Below are positions 1 to 8,336 of a DNA stretch of 64,000 nt, one piece after another; the stretch's first letter is position 1, and each line of letters opens with the position of its first letter. The notes under the pieces are model-generated. The model had not been told where the DNA came from. It ran no database searches and saw only the letters and a program-made list of their open reading frames with translations. A program made the position numbers and the translations under genes. Source of the DNA: Nocardiopsis sp. N85 (GTDB lineage Bacteria; Actinomycetota; Actinomycetes; Streptosporangiales; Streptosporangiaceae). The stretch lies in assembly GCF_028882275.1 (NCBI RefSeq), contig NZ_JARBUT010000001.1, positions 248,001-312,000 of the forward strand, read 5' to 3'.

Positions 1-465
1 CGGGACGGTCAGTCCGCCCCGGAGCCCGCCGAGAGGGCGACTCGGGTTGCCGAGGCCTCGGCAACCACCCCCGAACCCGCTGCGGAGCCTACTCCCGAGC
101 CCACCGCGAGCGCATCGCGCACGGCTGAGGATCCCGAACCCGCCCGGGAGTCCGGGACGCCGACCGCCACCCCCGACAAGACCCCGGAACGCCATCAGGG
201 CATAGAGGCCCAGACACCGAAGAGGACTTCCAGCAGGATCTGGGAGACGCCGAAGCCGCCGATAGCGTCGATGGCCGAGCACCGGACCCAGTGGGCGCTC
301 TACGACGACCTGCACGGTTACGGCCGGCGTACGCCACTGATCTCGGTGAGGACGCCGACCAAGGCGCCCGGCGCCTACCGCGAGCTGCTGCACCCGGACA
401 CGGGCGCGGCCTACGAGCGCGACCAGCGCCAGGTCGAGTCGGGAAGCCGAGGGTACGGCGGGTAG
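1..465 (+). CDS. C-terminal part of an unknown Pro/Glu/Ala/Thr-rich protein
   Basis: Frame 1 is open from the first base to a TAG at 463-465, so this is the tail of a gene starting before the window. About 90 residues of low-complexity Pro/Glu/Ala/Thr-rich sequence lead into a better structured tail of about 64 residues rich in Arg, Tyr and His, including ALYDDLHGYGRRTPLISV and a Gly-rich end. I recognise no domain. An internal ATG at 271 could be misread as the start, but the frame continues upstream without a stop. The low-complexity part looks like a disordered linker; what it is attached to lies outside the window. Confidence 0.55.
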   Translation, partial: RDGQSAPEPAERATRVAEASATTPEPAAEPTPEPTASASRTAEDPEPARESGTPTATPDKTPERHQGIEAQTPKRTSSRIWETPKPPIASMAEHRTQWALYDDLHGYGRRTPLISVRTPTKAPGAYRELLHPDTGAAYERDQRQVESGSRGYGG

Positions 466-548
466 CGGTCGAACGTGTGGCCGGTGGGATCCCAGTGCAC
501 CCGGGACCCCCTGCCCCTGGGGACCTGTCCCGGGGAACCCCCACATCT

Positions 549-592
549 CCGGGAACGGCGAAGGCCCCGTCCCTTCTCGGTGAGTGACGGGA
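549..592 (-). repeat. Degenerate second copy of tRNA-His 3' end and trailer
   Basis: Bases 579-592 (ggtgagtgacggga) repeat exactly the last 14 bases of the tRNA-His gene (713-726 on this strand). Bases 549-568 (ccgggaacggcgaaggcccc) closely match the tRNA's own trailer at 651-669. The order is the same in both, so this is a duplicated tRNA tail plus trailer. It also contains a 9-bp inverted repeat, cggtgagtg (578-586) with cactcaccg (604-612). Otherwise I see no gene between 466 and 662. Confidence 0.5.
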
Positions 593-662
593 TGGGTGGT
601 GCGCACTCACCGGGCGGATCTTTTGCCCCCGTGCACCCGCTGGTGCATCCCCGGGAACGCGA

Positions 663-702
663 AAGCCCCTGACCACATTGCGTTTCCGCTGGTCAGGGGC
701 TT
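663..702 (-). terminator. Terminator-like hairpin downstream of tRNA-His
   Basis: A perfect 13-bp inverted repeat, aagcccctgacca (663-675) and tggtcaggggctt (690-702), encloses a 14-nt loop. It starts 11 nt past the 3' end of tRNA-His. The flanking AA/TT gives a short T run on the minus strand, fitting intrinsic termination. Confidence 0.7.
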
Positions 703-712
703 AAGCCTCTGG

Positions 713-786
713 GGTGAGTGACGGGACTTGAACCCGCGACTTCTTGGACCACAACCAAGTGCTCTACCGGCTGAGCTACACCCACC
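713..786 (-). tRNA. tRNA-His (anticodon GTG)
   Basis: Read on the minus strand the sequence folds as a full cloverleaf. The acceptor GTGGGTG pairs with CACTCAC with one G-U, the D arm contains TAGCTCAGCCGGTAGAGC, the anticodon stem is CTTGG/CCAAG with loop TTGTGGT, and the T arm contains GGGTTCAAGTCCC. The anticodon GTG is at 750-752. A G at -1 (786) faces C73 (713), the bacterial His identity pair. CCA is not encoded. Confidence 0.95.
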
Positions 787-852
787 ACGTCCGCCGGACC
801 TCGCGGCCCTGCGTACGTATGAAAGCTTAGCGGACTCGGGAGAGTGCTTCGA

Positions 853-1491
853 TCAGTTTTCCGGGGAGTCGTCGCGTGGCGCCACGCGACCGGTGCCGCC
901 GGCGACCACGTCGGCGGCGATGGCGCGGGCCGTGGCCGAGTTCGGGCCGGGTTCGGGGACGAACGCGGCGGCGCGGTAGTAACGCATCTCACGGATGCTC
1001 TCGGTGATGTCGGCGAGGGCGCGGTGGCCGCCGTTCTTCTCCGGGCTCGCGTAGTAGACGCGCGGGTACCAGCGGCGCAGGAGCTCCTTGATGGAGGACA
1101 CGTCCACCATCCGGTAGTGGAGGAAGTCGTCGATGCGCTTCATGTCCCGGGCGAGGAAGGTGCGGTCGGTGGCGATGGAGTTGCCGCACAGCGGGGCCTT
1201 GCGGGGTTCGGACACGTAGCGGCGGATGTGCTCCAGGACGGCGTCCTCGGCCTCGTGCAGGGTCACGCCCTTGTCGAGTTCTCCGAGAAGGCCGGAGGTG
1301 GTGTGCATGTCGCGAACGAAGTCGCCCATGGCGTCCAGTGCGGCCTGCGGGGGTTTGATCACGACGTCGATGCCCTCGTCGAGGATGTTGAGTTCCCCGT
1401 CGGTGATCAGACAGGCCACCTCGATCAACGCGTCGTTCTCGAAGTCGAGGCCCGTCATCTCGCAGTCGATCCACACCAAACAGTCGTTCAT
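853..1491 (-). CDS. orn: Oligoribonuclease
   Basis: This is a DEDDh 3'-5' exoribonuclease that finishes RNA decay by degrading 2-5-nt oligomers to mononucleotides in the cytoplasm. All five catalytic positions are visible: D9 and E11 (WIDCEMTGLD), D109 (SIATDRTFL), and H156/D161 (GGHRALADI). The protein is 212 residues, slightly longer than usual because of a charged C-terminal tail after the conserved REMRYYR segment. No Shine-Dalgarno precedes the ATG; a TAAGCT hexamer seven bases upstream suggests a leaderless transcript. tRNA-His lies downstream on the same strand and a terminator separates orn from the DUF2510 gene upstream. Confidence 0.96.
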   Translation of the reverse strand: MNDCLVWIDCEMTGLDFENDALIEVACLITDGELNILDEGIDVVIKPPQAALDAMGDFVRDMHTTSGLLGELDKGVTLHEAEDAVLEHIRRYVSEPRKAPLCGNSIATDRTFLARDMKRIDDFLHYRMVDVSSIKELLRRWYPRVYYASPEKNGGHRALADITESIREMRYYRAAAFVPEPGPNSATARAIAADVVAGGTGRVAPRDDSPEN

Positions 1492-1498
1492 AACGGTC

Positions 1499-1504
1499 AG
1501 CTTA
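1499..1504 (-). promoter_or_regulatory. Putative -10 element of a leaderless orn transcript
   Basis: On the minus strand TAAGCT lies 7 nt before the orn ATG and there is no purine-rich ribosome binding site. That spacing puts the transcription start at or next to the start codon. The assignment is inferred from spacing alone. Confidence 0.35.
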
Positions 1505-1534
1505 GGGGTTCTCGCGTGAGGGCCCGGACACGCG

Positions 1535-1565
1535 GCGGGGGCGCCCCGGTGAGGGGCGCCCCCGC
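1535..1565 (-). terminator. GC-rich terminator hairpin after the DUF2510 gene
   Basis: A perfect 13-bp stem, gcgggggcgcccc (1535-1547) and ggggcgcccccgc (1553-1565), has a 5-nt loop. It lies 5 nt past the stop of the DUF2510 gene and 43 nt before the orn start. There is no T tract, as is common for actinobacterial terminators. Confidence 0.6.
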
Positions 1566-1570
1566 GGACG

Positions 1571-3373
1571 TCAGTCCCAGATGAAGGGGTCGGAACCGCC
1601 GGGAGGCGCCCCGACGTTGAAGATCGCCCACATCCAGTCCCAGATGTCCCAGAACTGGAGGTAGGCCAGGAACCCGAGGATGAGGAAGATCAGCAGGAAG
1701 GTGAAGCAGCCGCAACCGCAGCCGCCCTTTTTCTTCTTCCTCTGCTGCGGGGGTTGCTGCGGGTAGGGCCGGTGCGGCGGGTGCGCCGGCGGCGGGCCCC
1801 ACGGGGGTTGCTGGGGGCCGCCCGGCATGGGCGGGCCGCCCGGGGCCGAGGCGCGGGGGCCGGTCGGCGGGTAGCCGGGCGGGGGACCCTGCGGCGGGCG
1901 GTTCATCGGGTGCGGCGGCGGCATGGGGGGACCCTGCCGCGGGTACGCCGGGGGCCGGTTCATCTGCTGCGGGGGCGGGAACGGCGGGGCGTAGCCACCC
2001 GAGTGCGGCGGCTGGCCCTGGCGGTACCCCTGCTGCGGGCCCGACGGGAGTGCGCCCCGTTGCTGGGGGCCGCTGGGCGGGTAGCCGGGCTGGGCGCCGG
2101 AGTGGGGAGCCGGGTAGGGCGGGGGCGCCTGGCGGGCCGGGTCGGGACGTCCCGGCGTCCACGGGGCGCCCGGGGCGGGGGTACCCGGCGCGGGAGTGCC
2201 CGGAACGGCCGGGGTGCCCTGGGCGGGCGCGTCGGGCGCGTCCGGTGTGTTCGGAGCGGCCGCGGCCTCCGGCGGCGGCGCGGGGCGGTTGCGCTCCTCC
2301 TCGGCGCGACGCTCGGCCTCCTCGGCCTGGCGCTTGGACTCCTCCTCGGCGCGCTTGCGGTCCTCTTCGGCCCGCTTGGCCGCTTCCTCCGCCTGACGCT
2401 TCGCCTCTTCCTCGCGGCGCTTGGCGGCCTCCTCCTCGGCCTGGCGGCGCTGCTCCTTGCGCTCCTCGGAGAGGTCGCTCCACCCCTCCTTGATGTTGCC
2501 CAGGAGCTTGTTGAAGCGGCCGCCCTTGCGGTCGTCCCCCTCCTCCTCGTCGGAGGCGCCGCCGGAGAACATCGGGTCGGCGGGGTCGAAGACGGCCGTG
2601 CCGCCCGCCTCGCCTCCCGGGGTGAAGACCTTGGTGCCCGGGGCCTCCCCGAACTCGTCCGGGTCGAAGACGGCGGTGCGCGGAGCCTGTCCGGCCCCGT
2701 TCGGGTCGAAGACCTTGGTGCCCGGGGCGCGGCCGAGGTCGGAGTCGGTGAGGTCGGAGGTGGGGATGTCGTCGCCGCTCAGGTCGGCGGTGGGGGACTC
2801 ATCGTCGTGACCTGGGAGGTCGCCGGGGGACACACGGACGGTGGCGCCGTCGTCGACGTCGGCCCGGGGGCGGACGGAACCGGGGGAGACGCGGACGGTG
2901 GCACCGTCGTTGAGGTCGGCGGTGGGCTCCTCGTCGGAGGGGGAGGCCCAGGTGGGGTTGATGCGGACGGTGCCGGAATCGTCGTCCGACGGGGCGTTCG
3001 GCGGGGTGCGGTCCCGGCCGGGGGTGGAGGGGCCGATGCGGACCGTGCTCGGTTCGTCGTCCACGGGCGGGGCCGGCCGTGCGGCGTCGCGGGCCCACGA
3101 GGGGTCGATGCGCATGGTGCCCATGTCGTCGTCGGCCCCGGGGGAGGGGCCGAGACGGACGGTGCCCGGCTCGTCGTCGTCATCGGACGGGCGGCCTCCG
3201 GGCCCGCCGAGGTAGGTGGTGGCGGCCTCCTCGTCGTCGGAGCCTCCGGTCCCACCTTGGAGTTCGTCGAGGGAGCGGGTGTGCCGCGTCCACTCTTCGC
3301 CGTTCCACCATCTGAGCGTCTGCGCGTCGCCCTGCGGGTCCGCGTACCAACCCGGCTCGATAGATCCACCCAT
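1571..3373 (-). CDS. DUF2510 protein with disordered repeat region, coiled coil and C-terminal membrane anchor
   Basis: The 600-residue protein starts with a DUF2510 domain (EPGWYADPQG, then LRWWNGEEWT, residues about 6-35). A long acidic disordered region (about 45-275) carries two families of short repeats: at least six TVR(I/V/L)xP-type motifs, then four T(K/A)VFxP-type motifs. A Lys/Glu/Arg/Ala-rich coiled coil (about 295-365) and a Pro/Gly/Gln-rich stretch follow. After KKKKGGCGCGC a hydrophobic segment (about 558-580) is a likely membrane anchor. The catalytic or binding role is unknown; DUF2510 proteins in actinobacteria are usually membrane-anchored. The ATG has no ribosome binding site but has TAGTCT seven bases upstream (3381-3386), so it may be leaderless. 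Confidence 0.85.
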   Translation of the reverse strand: MGGSIEPGWYADPQGDAQTLRWWNGEEWTRHTRSLDELQGGTGGSDDEEAATTYLGGPGGRPSDDDDEPGTVRLGPSPGADDDMGTMRIDPSWARDAARPAPPVDDEPSTVRIGPSTPGRDRTPPNAPSDDDSGTVRINPTWASPSDEEPTADLNDGATVRVSPGSVRPRADVDDGATVRVSPGDLPGHDDESPTADLSGDDIPTSDLTDSDLGRAPGTKVFDPNGAGQAPRTAVFDPDEFGEAPGTKVFTPGGEAGGTAVFDPADPMFSGGASDEEEGDDRKGGRFNKLLGNIKEGWSDLSEERKEQRRQAEEEAAKRREEEAKRQAEEAAKRAEEDRKRAEEESKRQAEEAERRAEEERNRPAPPPEAAAAPNTPDAPDAPAQGTPAVPGTPAPGTPAPGAPWTPGRPDPARQAPPPYPAPHSGAQPGYPPSGPQQRGALPSGPQQGYRQGQPPHSGGYAPPFPPPQQMNRPPAYPRQGPPMPPPHPMNRPPQGPPPGYPPTGPRASAPGGPPMPGGPQQPPWGPPPAHPPHRPYPQQPPQQRKKKKGGCGCGCFTFLLIFLILGFLAYLQFWDIWDWMWAIFNVGAPPGGSDPFIWD

Positions 3374-3473
3374 GGGGGTCAGACTAAGGGGTTTCGGAAC
3401 TGTGCTCGACCAGCGGAACCCCCTTCATGGGTTTCGCGCGGGCCCGCCTCCGCCGCATGGATCCGGAGGGTGG

Positions 3474-4082
3474 TCAGACGGTGGCGGAGGGTGCGAGTTC
3501 CGGGTGTCGATCCCTCCGGTGGCCGCCTGTGGCCAGCAGCGGGACGGTGTCCAGACGTCCCGGGCCGGGATCGGTCGAACCCGGTACCTGGTCGTGGCCG
3601 AAGTGCCCGCCCCGGGCCCATTCCCGCGCCCGCACCTCGATGGGAAGGTCGACTCCCGGGGGCCCCGCCGGCCAATCGCGTCGAACCCCCCAGGAGTCGA
3701 GCCAGTCCAGGACGGCCGCCAGACCGCGCATCGGTCCCTCGGTGAACGGCTCCCCGGTGTGGCCGACGACCGCGACGACCAGGCACACCCGCCCCTCGTC
3801 ACCGTGGTCGACGTGACTCCCGTACACGTGGGTGGCGCCCACCGTCGGGGTCCCGCGCCGGGTCGCCGGCAGGATCTGCGCGATCCGCCCGGACGAGGGG
3901 TTCCACACCAGGTGCACCGTCCGTCCCTCGGCGATCAGCCGGACGGCTTCCTCCCGCGCGGACCACGCGTCCGGGTCCGCGCCCGTCACCGTCCACACGG
4001 CGCGTGGTGCACCGATCCCGCGTGACGCGTGCGCGTCGCCGCCGTCGATCCGTTCGGCCTCGGGCATCCACGCGTTCGCCAT
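3474..4082 (-). CDS. Amidase_2/PGRP-like protein
   Basis: The 202-residue protein matches my recall of an actinobacterial family resembling type 2 N-acetylmuramoyl-L-alanine amidases. Characteristic features are an N-terminal WMPEAERIDGG, a central VHLVWNPSSGRIAQILPATR and a C-terminal WARGGHFGHDQVP followed by STDPG. Amidase_2 enzymes use Zn-binding His residues at comparable places. Here H in VHLVW and H in GGHFGH are present, but I cannot confirm a full zinc site. No signal peptide or membrane segment is seen, so the protein is cytoplasmic or exported by other means. The ATG is preceded by AAGGGGAA. The protein ends in a charged tail after DTVPLL. Confidence 0.65.
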   Translation of the reverse strand: MANAWMPEAERIDGGDAHASRGIGAPRAVWTVTGADPDAWSAREEAVRLIAEGRTVHLVWNPSSGRIAQILPATRRGTPTVGATHVYGSHVDHGDEGRVCLVVAVVGHTGEPFTEGPMRGLAAVLDWLDSWGVRRDWPAGPPGVDLPIEVRAREWARGGHFGHDQVPGSTDPGPGRLDTVPLLATGGHRRDRHPELAPSATV

Positions 4083-4235
4083 GGCATTCCCCTTACGGTT
4101 CTTCGCGTCCGGGTCCTCTCTGGGTACGCCAACCCGGTCGAGAAGTCCATAGTGCTTCCCTTCAGGGACAGGGTCTTGTCACCTCCGGTTCCACGACGGG
4201 GACCGCCGTCGCTTCCCCCGGGATCCCGGGAACGC

Positions 4236-4273
4236 CGTGGGGGCGGGGACCGTGTGCGGTCCCCGCCCCCACG
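4236..4273 (-). terminator. Strong hairpin terminator after the first VWA gene
   Basis: A perfect 17-bp stem (4236-4252 with 4257-4273, cgtgggggcggggaccg and its complement) encloses the loop tgtg. It begins 20 nt beyond the stop codon of the VWA gene. Confidence 0.8.
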
Positions 4274-4292
4274 GGCGCTCGTCCGGCCGGAC

Positions 4293-6059
4293 TCACTCCT
4301 CCGGGTCGGAGATGCGCAGGGAGAACGCCCGGATGAAGATGTCACCGATCTCCGTGGGGTCCTCGGTCATGTACGCGGCACCGCCCGTGGCCGCCGCGAT
4401 CTGCTGGAGCGGCTCCAGGTTCTGCACGTCGGGACCGAACGCGATGGTGATGATCGGGATCGGTCGGGCCGGGCTGGCGATGGCGTCGATCTGCGACAGC
4501 AGCTCGTCCAGCTCCATGCCGCCGGGGTTGTCGTTGTCCCCGTCGGTGAGCATGAGGATGACGTTGTTGCGGTCGGGCCGATAGGTCCGCGACATCTCCT
4601 GGTAGGCGGCCAGGTAGGTCTCGTACAGCGCGGTGTCGCCCTGGGGCAGCGGCTGGAGCGCGGCCAGCGACCCGGCCAGGATCTCGCGCTGCTCGGTGCC
4701 GTCGTCGGCGGCGGCCTGGAGTTCGCGGACCGGCGCGACCTCCTGGTAGTGCAGGTTGTTGTTGACGTCGGTGGAGAACTTCCACAGACCCAGCTCGGAG
4801 CTGGGCGAGAACATCTCCAGACCCTGGGTGGCGGCGGCGCCGGTCACCTGCATGCGGGTCATCCCGGTGCCCGGGACCTCGGCCAGCATCGACCCGGAGA
4901 CGTCGACGATCGCGAGCACGCGCGAGTCCATCTTCATCTGGTTCCAGGTGAGGGTCAGGTCGGTGATGGAACCTTCGGAGGGGGCGGGCAGTTCCTCGGG
5001 GGCGGTCTCCTGGAACCCGTGTTCGGCGGCCAGCAGGGACGTGTCCACCTCGTCGTCGGGGCCGCGGAAACCCTCGGCGAGGATGTGCTCCCGCGCCTCG
5101 TCCGAGCGGATCGCGGTGCGGAACGCCTCGGCGGCCCGGGTGATCTCGCCGTCCTCCGTGCGGACGATGTAGGGGTAGTCCAGGTAATAGGTGCCGTCTT
5201 CGAGGTAGTCGACCCGGACGGAGGTGTCGCCGTGGGCGGTGTTGTAGCGCCAGGCGGCCTGCTCCGACATCACCATGATGGGCGGGGCCTCCTCGCCGCC
5301 GCCGCTGAGCGCCAGGAAGGCCGCCTCCTCGTCGGCGGAGGCCCCGCGGTGCAGCGCCTGAAGGGCTGCGGTCATGGTGGCGTTGAAGGTGTCGTTGTCG
5401 GGGCTGGCCTCCTTCAGGGCGCCGTGCAGCAGGTAGAGGGTGCCCAGCCCGGTGGAGCTGCGCGCCGGGTCGACGACCCGGACGGTGTGCTCGGCCTGCT
5501 CACCGGGAGCGGTGGTGGGCACGACGTCCATCCAGGTGGTGGGTTCGTCGCCCTCGGCGGCGTATGCGGCGAGTTCGGTGACGACCAGCGGGGTGCGGGC
5601 CACGGAGGTGCCGGTGTCGGTGATGACGGCGTCGCCGGACTGGCTCTGGACCAGGCGCGGCCACACCGAGGAGTCGGGGATCCACACGTCGGAGTCGGTG
5701 TCGCCCATGGTGGCGCCCGCGCCGGTGATGCCGAAGGCGACGTTGGCGGAGTCGACCTGGCGGACCTCGACGTGCACGCAACGGCCGTCGACGGCGGTCT
5801 CGGTGAGGTTGAAGTCCCGTGCGACCGCGTCGACGGCGGGAGCCAGTTCCGGACTGACGGCCACGTCCAGCTGGATGTCGGAACCGCCGCACCCGTCGGA
5901 GTTGCCGAACATGTACACGCCCACGCCCGCCAGGCCGACCACGATCACGAGGGCCGCGGCCAGGGCGGCGAAGGCTCCGCCGCGGCCGCGACGGCGCCTG
6001 GAGCGACCGGAGGGTTCTTCTGCGTATCTTCCGCGGTGACGTCCCACAGCTTTCCTCAC
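4293..6059 (-). CDS. Membrane-anchored substrate-binding-like / VWA domain protein, intact MIDAS
   Basis: This is a 588-residue protein. A basic N-terminus precedes one transmembrane segment (about 29-51). An extracellular region resembling bacterial solute-binding proteins (about 62-350; GSDIQLDVAVSPELAPAVDA at its start) comes next. A C-terminal von Willebrand A domain occupies about 380-580. The metal ion-dependent adhesion site is complete: D386-V-S388-G-S390, T476 in QGDTALYE and D506 in LTDGDND. VWA domains bind protein ligands through a divalent cation. The start is GTG at 6057-6059. The neighbour at 6462-8336 is a paralogue with the same architecture. Ligand unknown. Confidence 0.85.
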   Translation of the reverse strand: MRKAVGRHRGRYAEEPSGRSRRRRGRGGAFAALAAALVIVVGLAGVGVYMFGNSDGCGGSDIQLDVAVSPELAPAVDAVARDFNLTETAVDGRCVHVEVRQVDSANVAFGITGAGATMGDTDSDVWIPDSSVWPRLVQSQSGDAVITDTGTSVARTPLVVTELAAYAAEGDEPTTWMDVVPTTAPGEQAEHTVRVVDPARSSTGLGTLYLLHGALKEASPDNDTFNATMTAALQALHRGASADEEAAFLALSGGGEEAPPIMVMSEQAAWRYNTAHGDTSVRVDYLEDGTYYLDYPYIVRTEDGEITRAAEAFRTAIRSDEAREHILAEGFRGPDDEVDTSLLAAEHGFQETAPEELPAPSEGSITDLTLTWNQMKMDSRVLAIVDVSGSMLAEVPGTGMTRMQVTGAAATQGLEMFSPSSELGLWKFSTDVNNNLHYQEVAPVRELQAAADDGTEQREILAGSLAALQPLPQGDTALYETYLAAYQEMSRTYRPDRNNVILMLTDGDNDNPGGMELDELLSQIDAIASPARPIPIITIAFGPDVQNLEPLQQIAAATGGAAYMTEDPTEIGDIFIRAFSLRISDPEE

Positions 6060-6461
6060 GGGGTGGTGTGTACGGACGAATGTCGTACAAGGGGGATGAC
6101 GGCGTTCAGGAGGGGCCCGTAGGTGGACGATACGGGCGGATCGGTGGACCGGCGCCGAAGGGTCGGCGGATCGGTCATAGGTGTGTTACTGGTGGGAACG
6201 GTACTCAACCGGTCGGAGCGGGTGGGGCCCGCCCGGACCGGAGCGGTCGGGCCCGGGGCGGACGTGATCCGTCCCGCACCCCTGTGCATCGCCCTTCACC
6301 TTGGGAGATCCGGTCCTGGTCGGGAGCGGCGCACTCGGAGAAGCGGTCCGACCGAAAATCGATTCCGATATCGAATCGAGACGCTTCCGGGTCTCCTCGG
6401 CCCCTGACCCCGAGCGCGGTGCGGACCGGGACGAGGACGGATCCTCCGGCCGCACCCGACC
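6060..6461. other. Intergenic region between the two VWA genes
   Basis: I find no convincing gene in these 402 bases. The part next to 6059 should hold the promoter of the downstream VWA gene. A near-perfect dyad, cgattc (6360-6365) and gaatcg (6373-6378) around cgatatc, could be an operator or part of a terminator for the upstream VWA gene. Several short antisense frames here have no start signals. Confidence 0.4.
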
Positions 6462-8336
6462 TCAGTTGTCGCAGTCGGGCACGCACAACCGCCGCGAGAT
6501 CGAACTGAGGAAGATGTCGCCGATCTCGTCGGGATCGTCGGTCACGAACAGCGAACCGCTGGTGGCGGCCGCGATGTCGCGCAGTTCCTCCCGGTCGGCC
6601 TGCTCACCGAAGGCGATGATGAACAGGCTCACCGGCCGATTCGGGTCGAACCGGTCCTGGAGGGCCGCCACCAGCTCCCCGTGCGACAGGTCGCTGGACC
6701 CCTCGTCCCGACCGGCGGTCAACAGGATGACGCTGTTGATCTTCTCCTCGTCGTAGACGGCCTGGACCTCGTCGTAGGCGGACAGGATGTTGTCGTAGAG
6801 CCGGGAGCCGCCGCCGTGCACGTCGATGGTCTCGGCGACCTCGATGAGCTCCTGACGTCGGGTGTTCTCCTCACCCGACTCGGCGTCGCCCAGCCGGTGC
6901 ATGTCGGCGGCCTCCTCGCGGCCGCTCTCCCCGTGGTCCTCCGATATCAGCCACAGACCCATGTCCGTGGCGTCGGGGAACAGGGCCAGCCCCATCAGCG
7001 CGGCGCGCTTGGCGGCCTCCATCCGGGTCGGGCCGTCCTCGCCGTCGAGGTCCTCGGCCATGTTCGCCGAGACGTCGGCCAGGACCAGCGTGCGGCTGGG
7101 CATCGACAGACGGTTCCAGTCGGTGACCGAGGCCAGCAGCGCGTCGCCGGTCAGGTCCCCGTGCACGACGGGGTCGTCGGCGATGATGCCGGGCCGCGCC
7201 GACAGCGCGGCCGAGGCCGTCCCGCCCGGATCGCGAAAGCCCAGCTCCCGCATCCGGTCGCGGTACGCGTCGTCGCGCAGCACCTCGTACAGATCCGCGG
7301 CGGCCGAGCGCAGGGAGGGGTCGTCGGTGGTGGTGACGTAGGGGTGGTCGAGGGAGACGGTCCCCTCCTCGGGGTAATGGGCCCGCAACAACGGCGCTGT
7401 CCCGGGCCGCGCGGCGTTGTAGGACACCACGGCCTGCTCGGGGACCACGATGACCGGCGCCGGCCGGTCCCCGCTCAGGGTGGCCCCGGTGAAGAAGGTG
7501 GCCAGGTCGATCTCGCCGAAGGCGCTGTCCGTCTGCACGTCGCGGACGAAGTCGGTCATGGCGGTGTCGGCGGCGTCCCCCGAGCCCAGGTGCCGGCGGA
7601 CCGCGTGCATCACCGTCATGCCGTCGGCCCCGCGGTTGGGGTCGACCATGACCAGCGGCCGCTGCGGATCGCGTTCGCCGGGCAGTACCAGGGTCCAGTC
7701 GGTGTCGTCGGGGTCGGGCATGCCCTCGGTGTCCTCCGGCGCGGCCAGGACCACGGGGGAGGCGGCCAGCGACGGCGGGGCGGTCTCGATGCCGTGGGTG
7801 CCGCCCGCGGACATGCGGGTCAGCTCGACCCAGGCGGAGGACTCGGGCACCCACACGTGCGGCGTGATGGTGGAGTCCGTCCCCGATCCGCCGGCGAGGG
7901 CGGCCATGATGCGGTGCGGCGCGATCTCGTCCACCTGTGCGTACACGCAGTCCCCGTTGTAGGAGGGGCGCTCGGAGTTGAACTCGGTCGCCGCCTCGCG
8001 CAGGACCGGGGCCAGGCTCTGGGTGGCCGACACCCGCAGGTAGCGGGTCTCGTCACAACCGAGCATGCCGATCCCGACCGGAACGGCGATCGCGGCCGCC
8101 ACGACCAGCGCGACGACGACCGCGCTGATCCCCAGGGGGGACCGGGCCAGCCGGCGGGTCGTCGTGACGGTCGGTGAGGGAAGTCGATGGCGTCCAGTGG
8201 ACACGGGCACTCCGGGGGCGTTGCTGCGGCCGGTCCCCGCGGGGGGTGGGCGGGGTGCGCGGGGAGTCGGCGCGGACATGGGGACGGTGACATGGGGTGC
8301 GCCGCCGGGCACCCCGAACGGGGGAGGGTGAACCAC
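6462..8336 (-). CDS. VWA-domain paralogue with degenerate MIDAS
   Basis: The 624-residue protein shares the layout of its neighbour: Pro-rich cytoplasmic N-terminus, transmembrane helix (about 69-92), solute-binding-like region (about 98-400) and VWA-like domain (about 412-615). The metal site is lost. The DxSxS motif reads D421-V-S423-A-N425, the loop-2 Thr is S511 (GGGSRLYDN), and the loop-4 Asp is A541 (LLTAGRDE). The fold can persist without metal, so this member probably binds no ligand through a cation or binds differently. The start is uncertain: GTG at 8336 or ATG at 8279, neither with a clear ribosome binding site. Cysteines near the end (LCVPDCDN) are not shared with the neighbour. 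Confidence 0.8.
   Translation of the reverse strand: MVHPPPFGVPGGAPHVTVPMSAPTPRAPRPPPAGTGRSNAPGVPVSTGRHRLPSPTVTTTRRLARSPLGISAVVVALVVAAAIAVPVGIGMLGCDETRYLRVSATQSLAPVLREAATEFNSERPSYNGDCVYAQVDEIAPHRIMAALAGGSGTDSTITPHVWVPESSAWVELTRMSAGGTHGIETAPPSLAASPVVLAAPEDTEGMPDPDDTDWTLVLPGERDPQRPLVMVDPNRGADGMTVMHAVRRHLGSGDAADTAMTDFVRDVQTDSAFGEIDLATFFTGATLSGDRPAPVIVVPEQAVVSYNAARPGTAPLLRAHYPEEGTVSLDHPYVTTTDDPSLRSAAADLYEVLRDDAYRDRMRELGFRDPGGTASAALSARPGIIADDPVVHGDLTGDALLASVTDWNRLSMPSRTLVLADVSANMAEDLDGEDGPTRMEAAKRAALMGLALFPDATDMGLWLISEDHGESGREEAADMHRLGDAESGEENTRRQELIEVAETIDVHGGGSRLYDNILSAYDEVQAVYDEEKINSVILLTAGRDEGSSDLSHGELVAALQDRFDPNRPVSLFIIAFGEQADREELRDIAAATSGSLFVTDDPDEIGDIFLSSISRRLCVPDCDN

Noticed and set aside
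466..712. A second functional tRNA gene
   Set aside because: Only the 3' 14 bases and trailer match; no cloverleaf can be built from the rest.
4029..6122. Long open frame on the plus strand opposite the first VWA gene (similar long antisense frames at 11166-13016, 18447-20702, 39043-41937 and 49194-51851)
   Set aside because: Very GC-rich codon third positions keep antisense frames open. These lack start signals, have unnatural Gly/Arg/Pro/Val-rich composition and overlap confidently identified genes.
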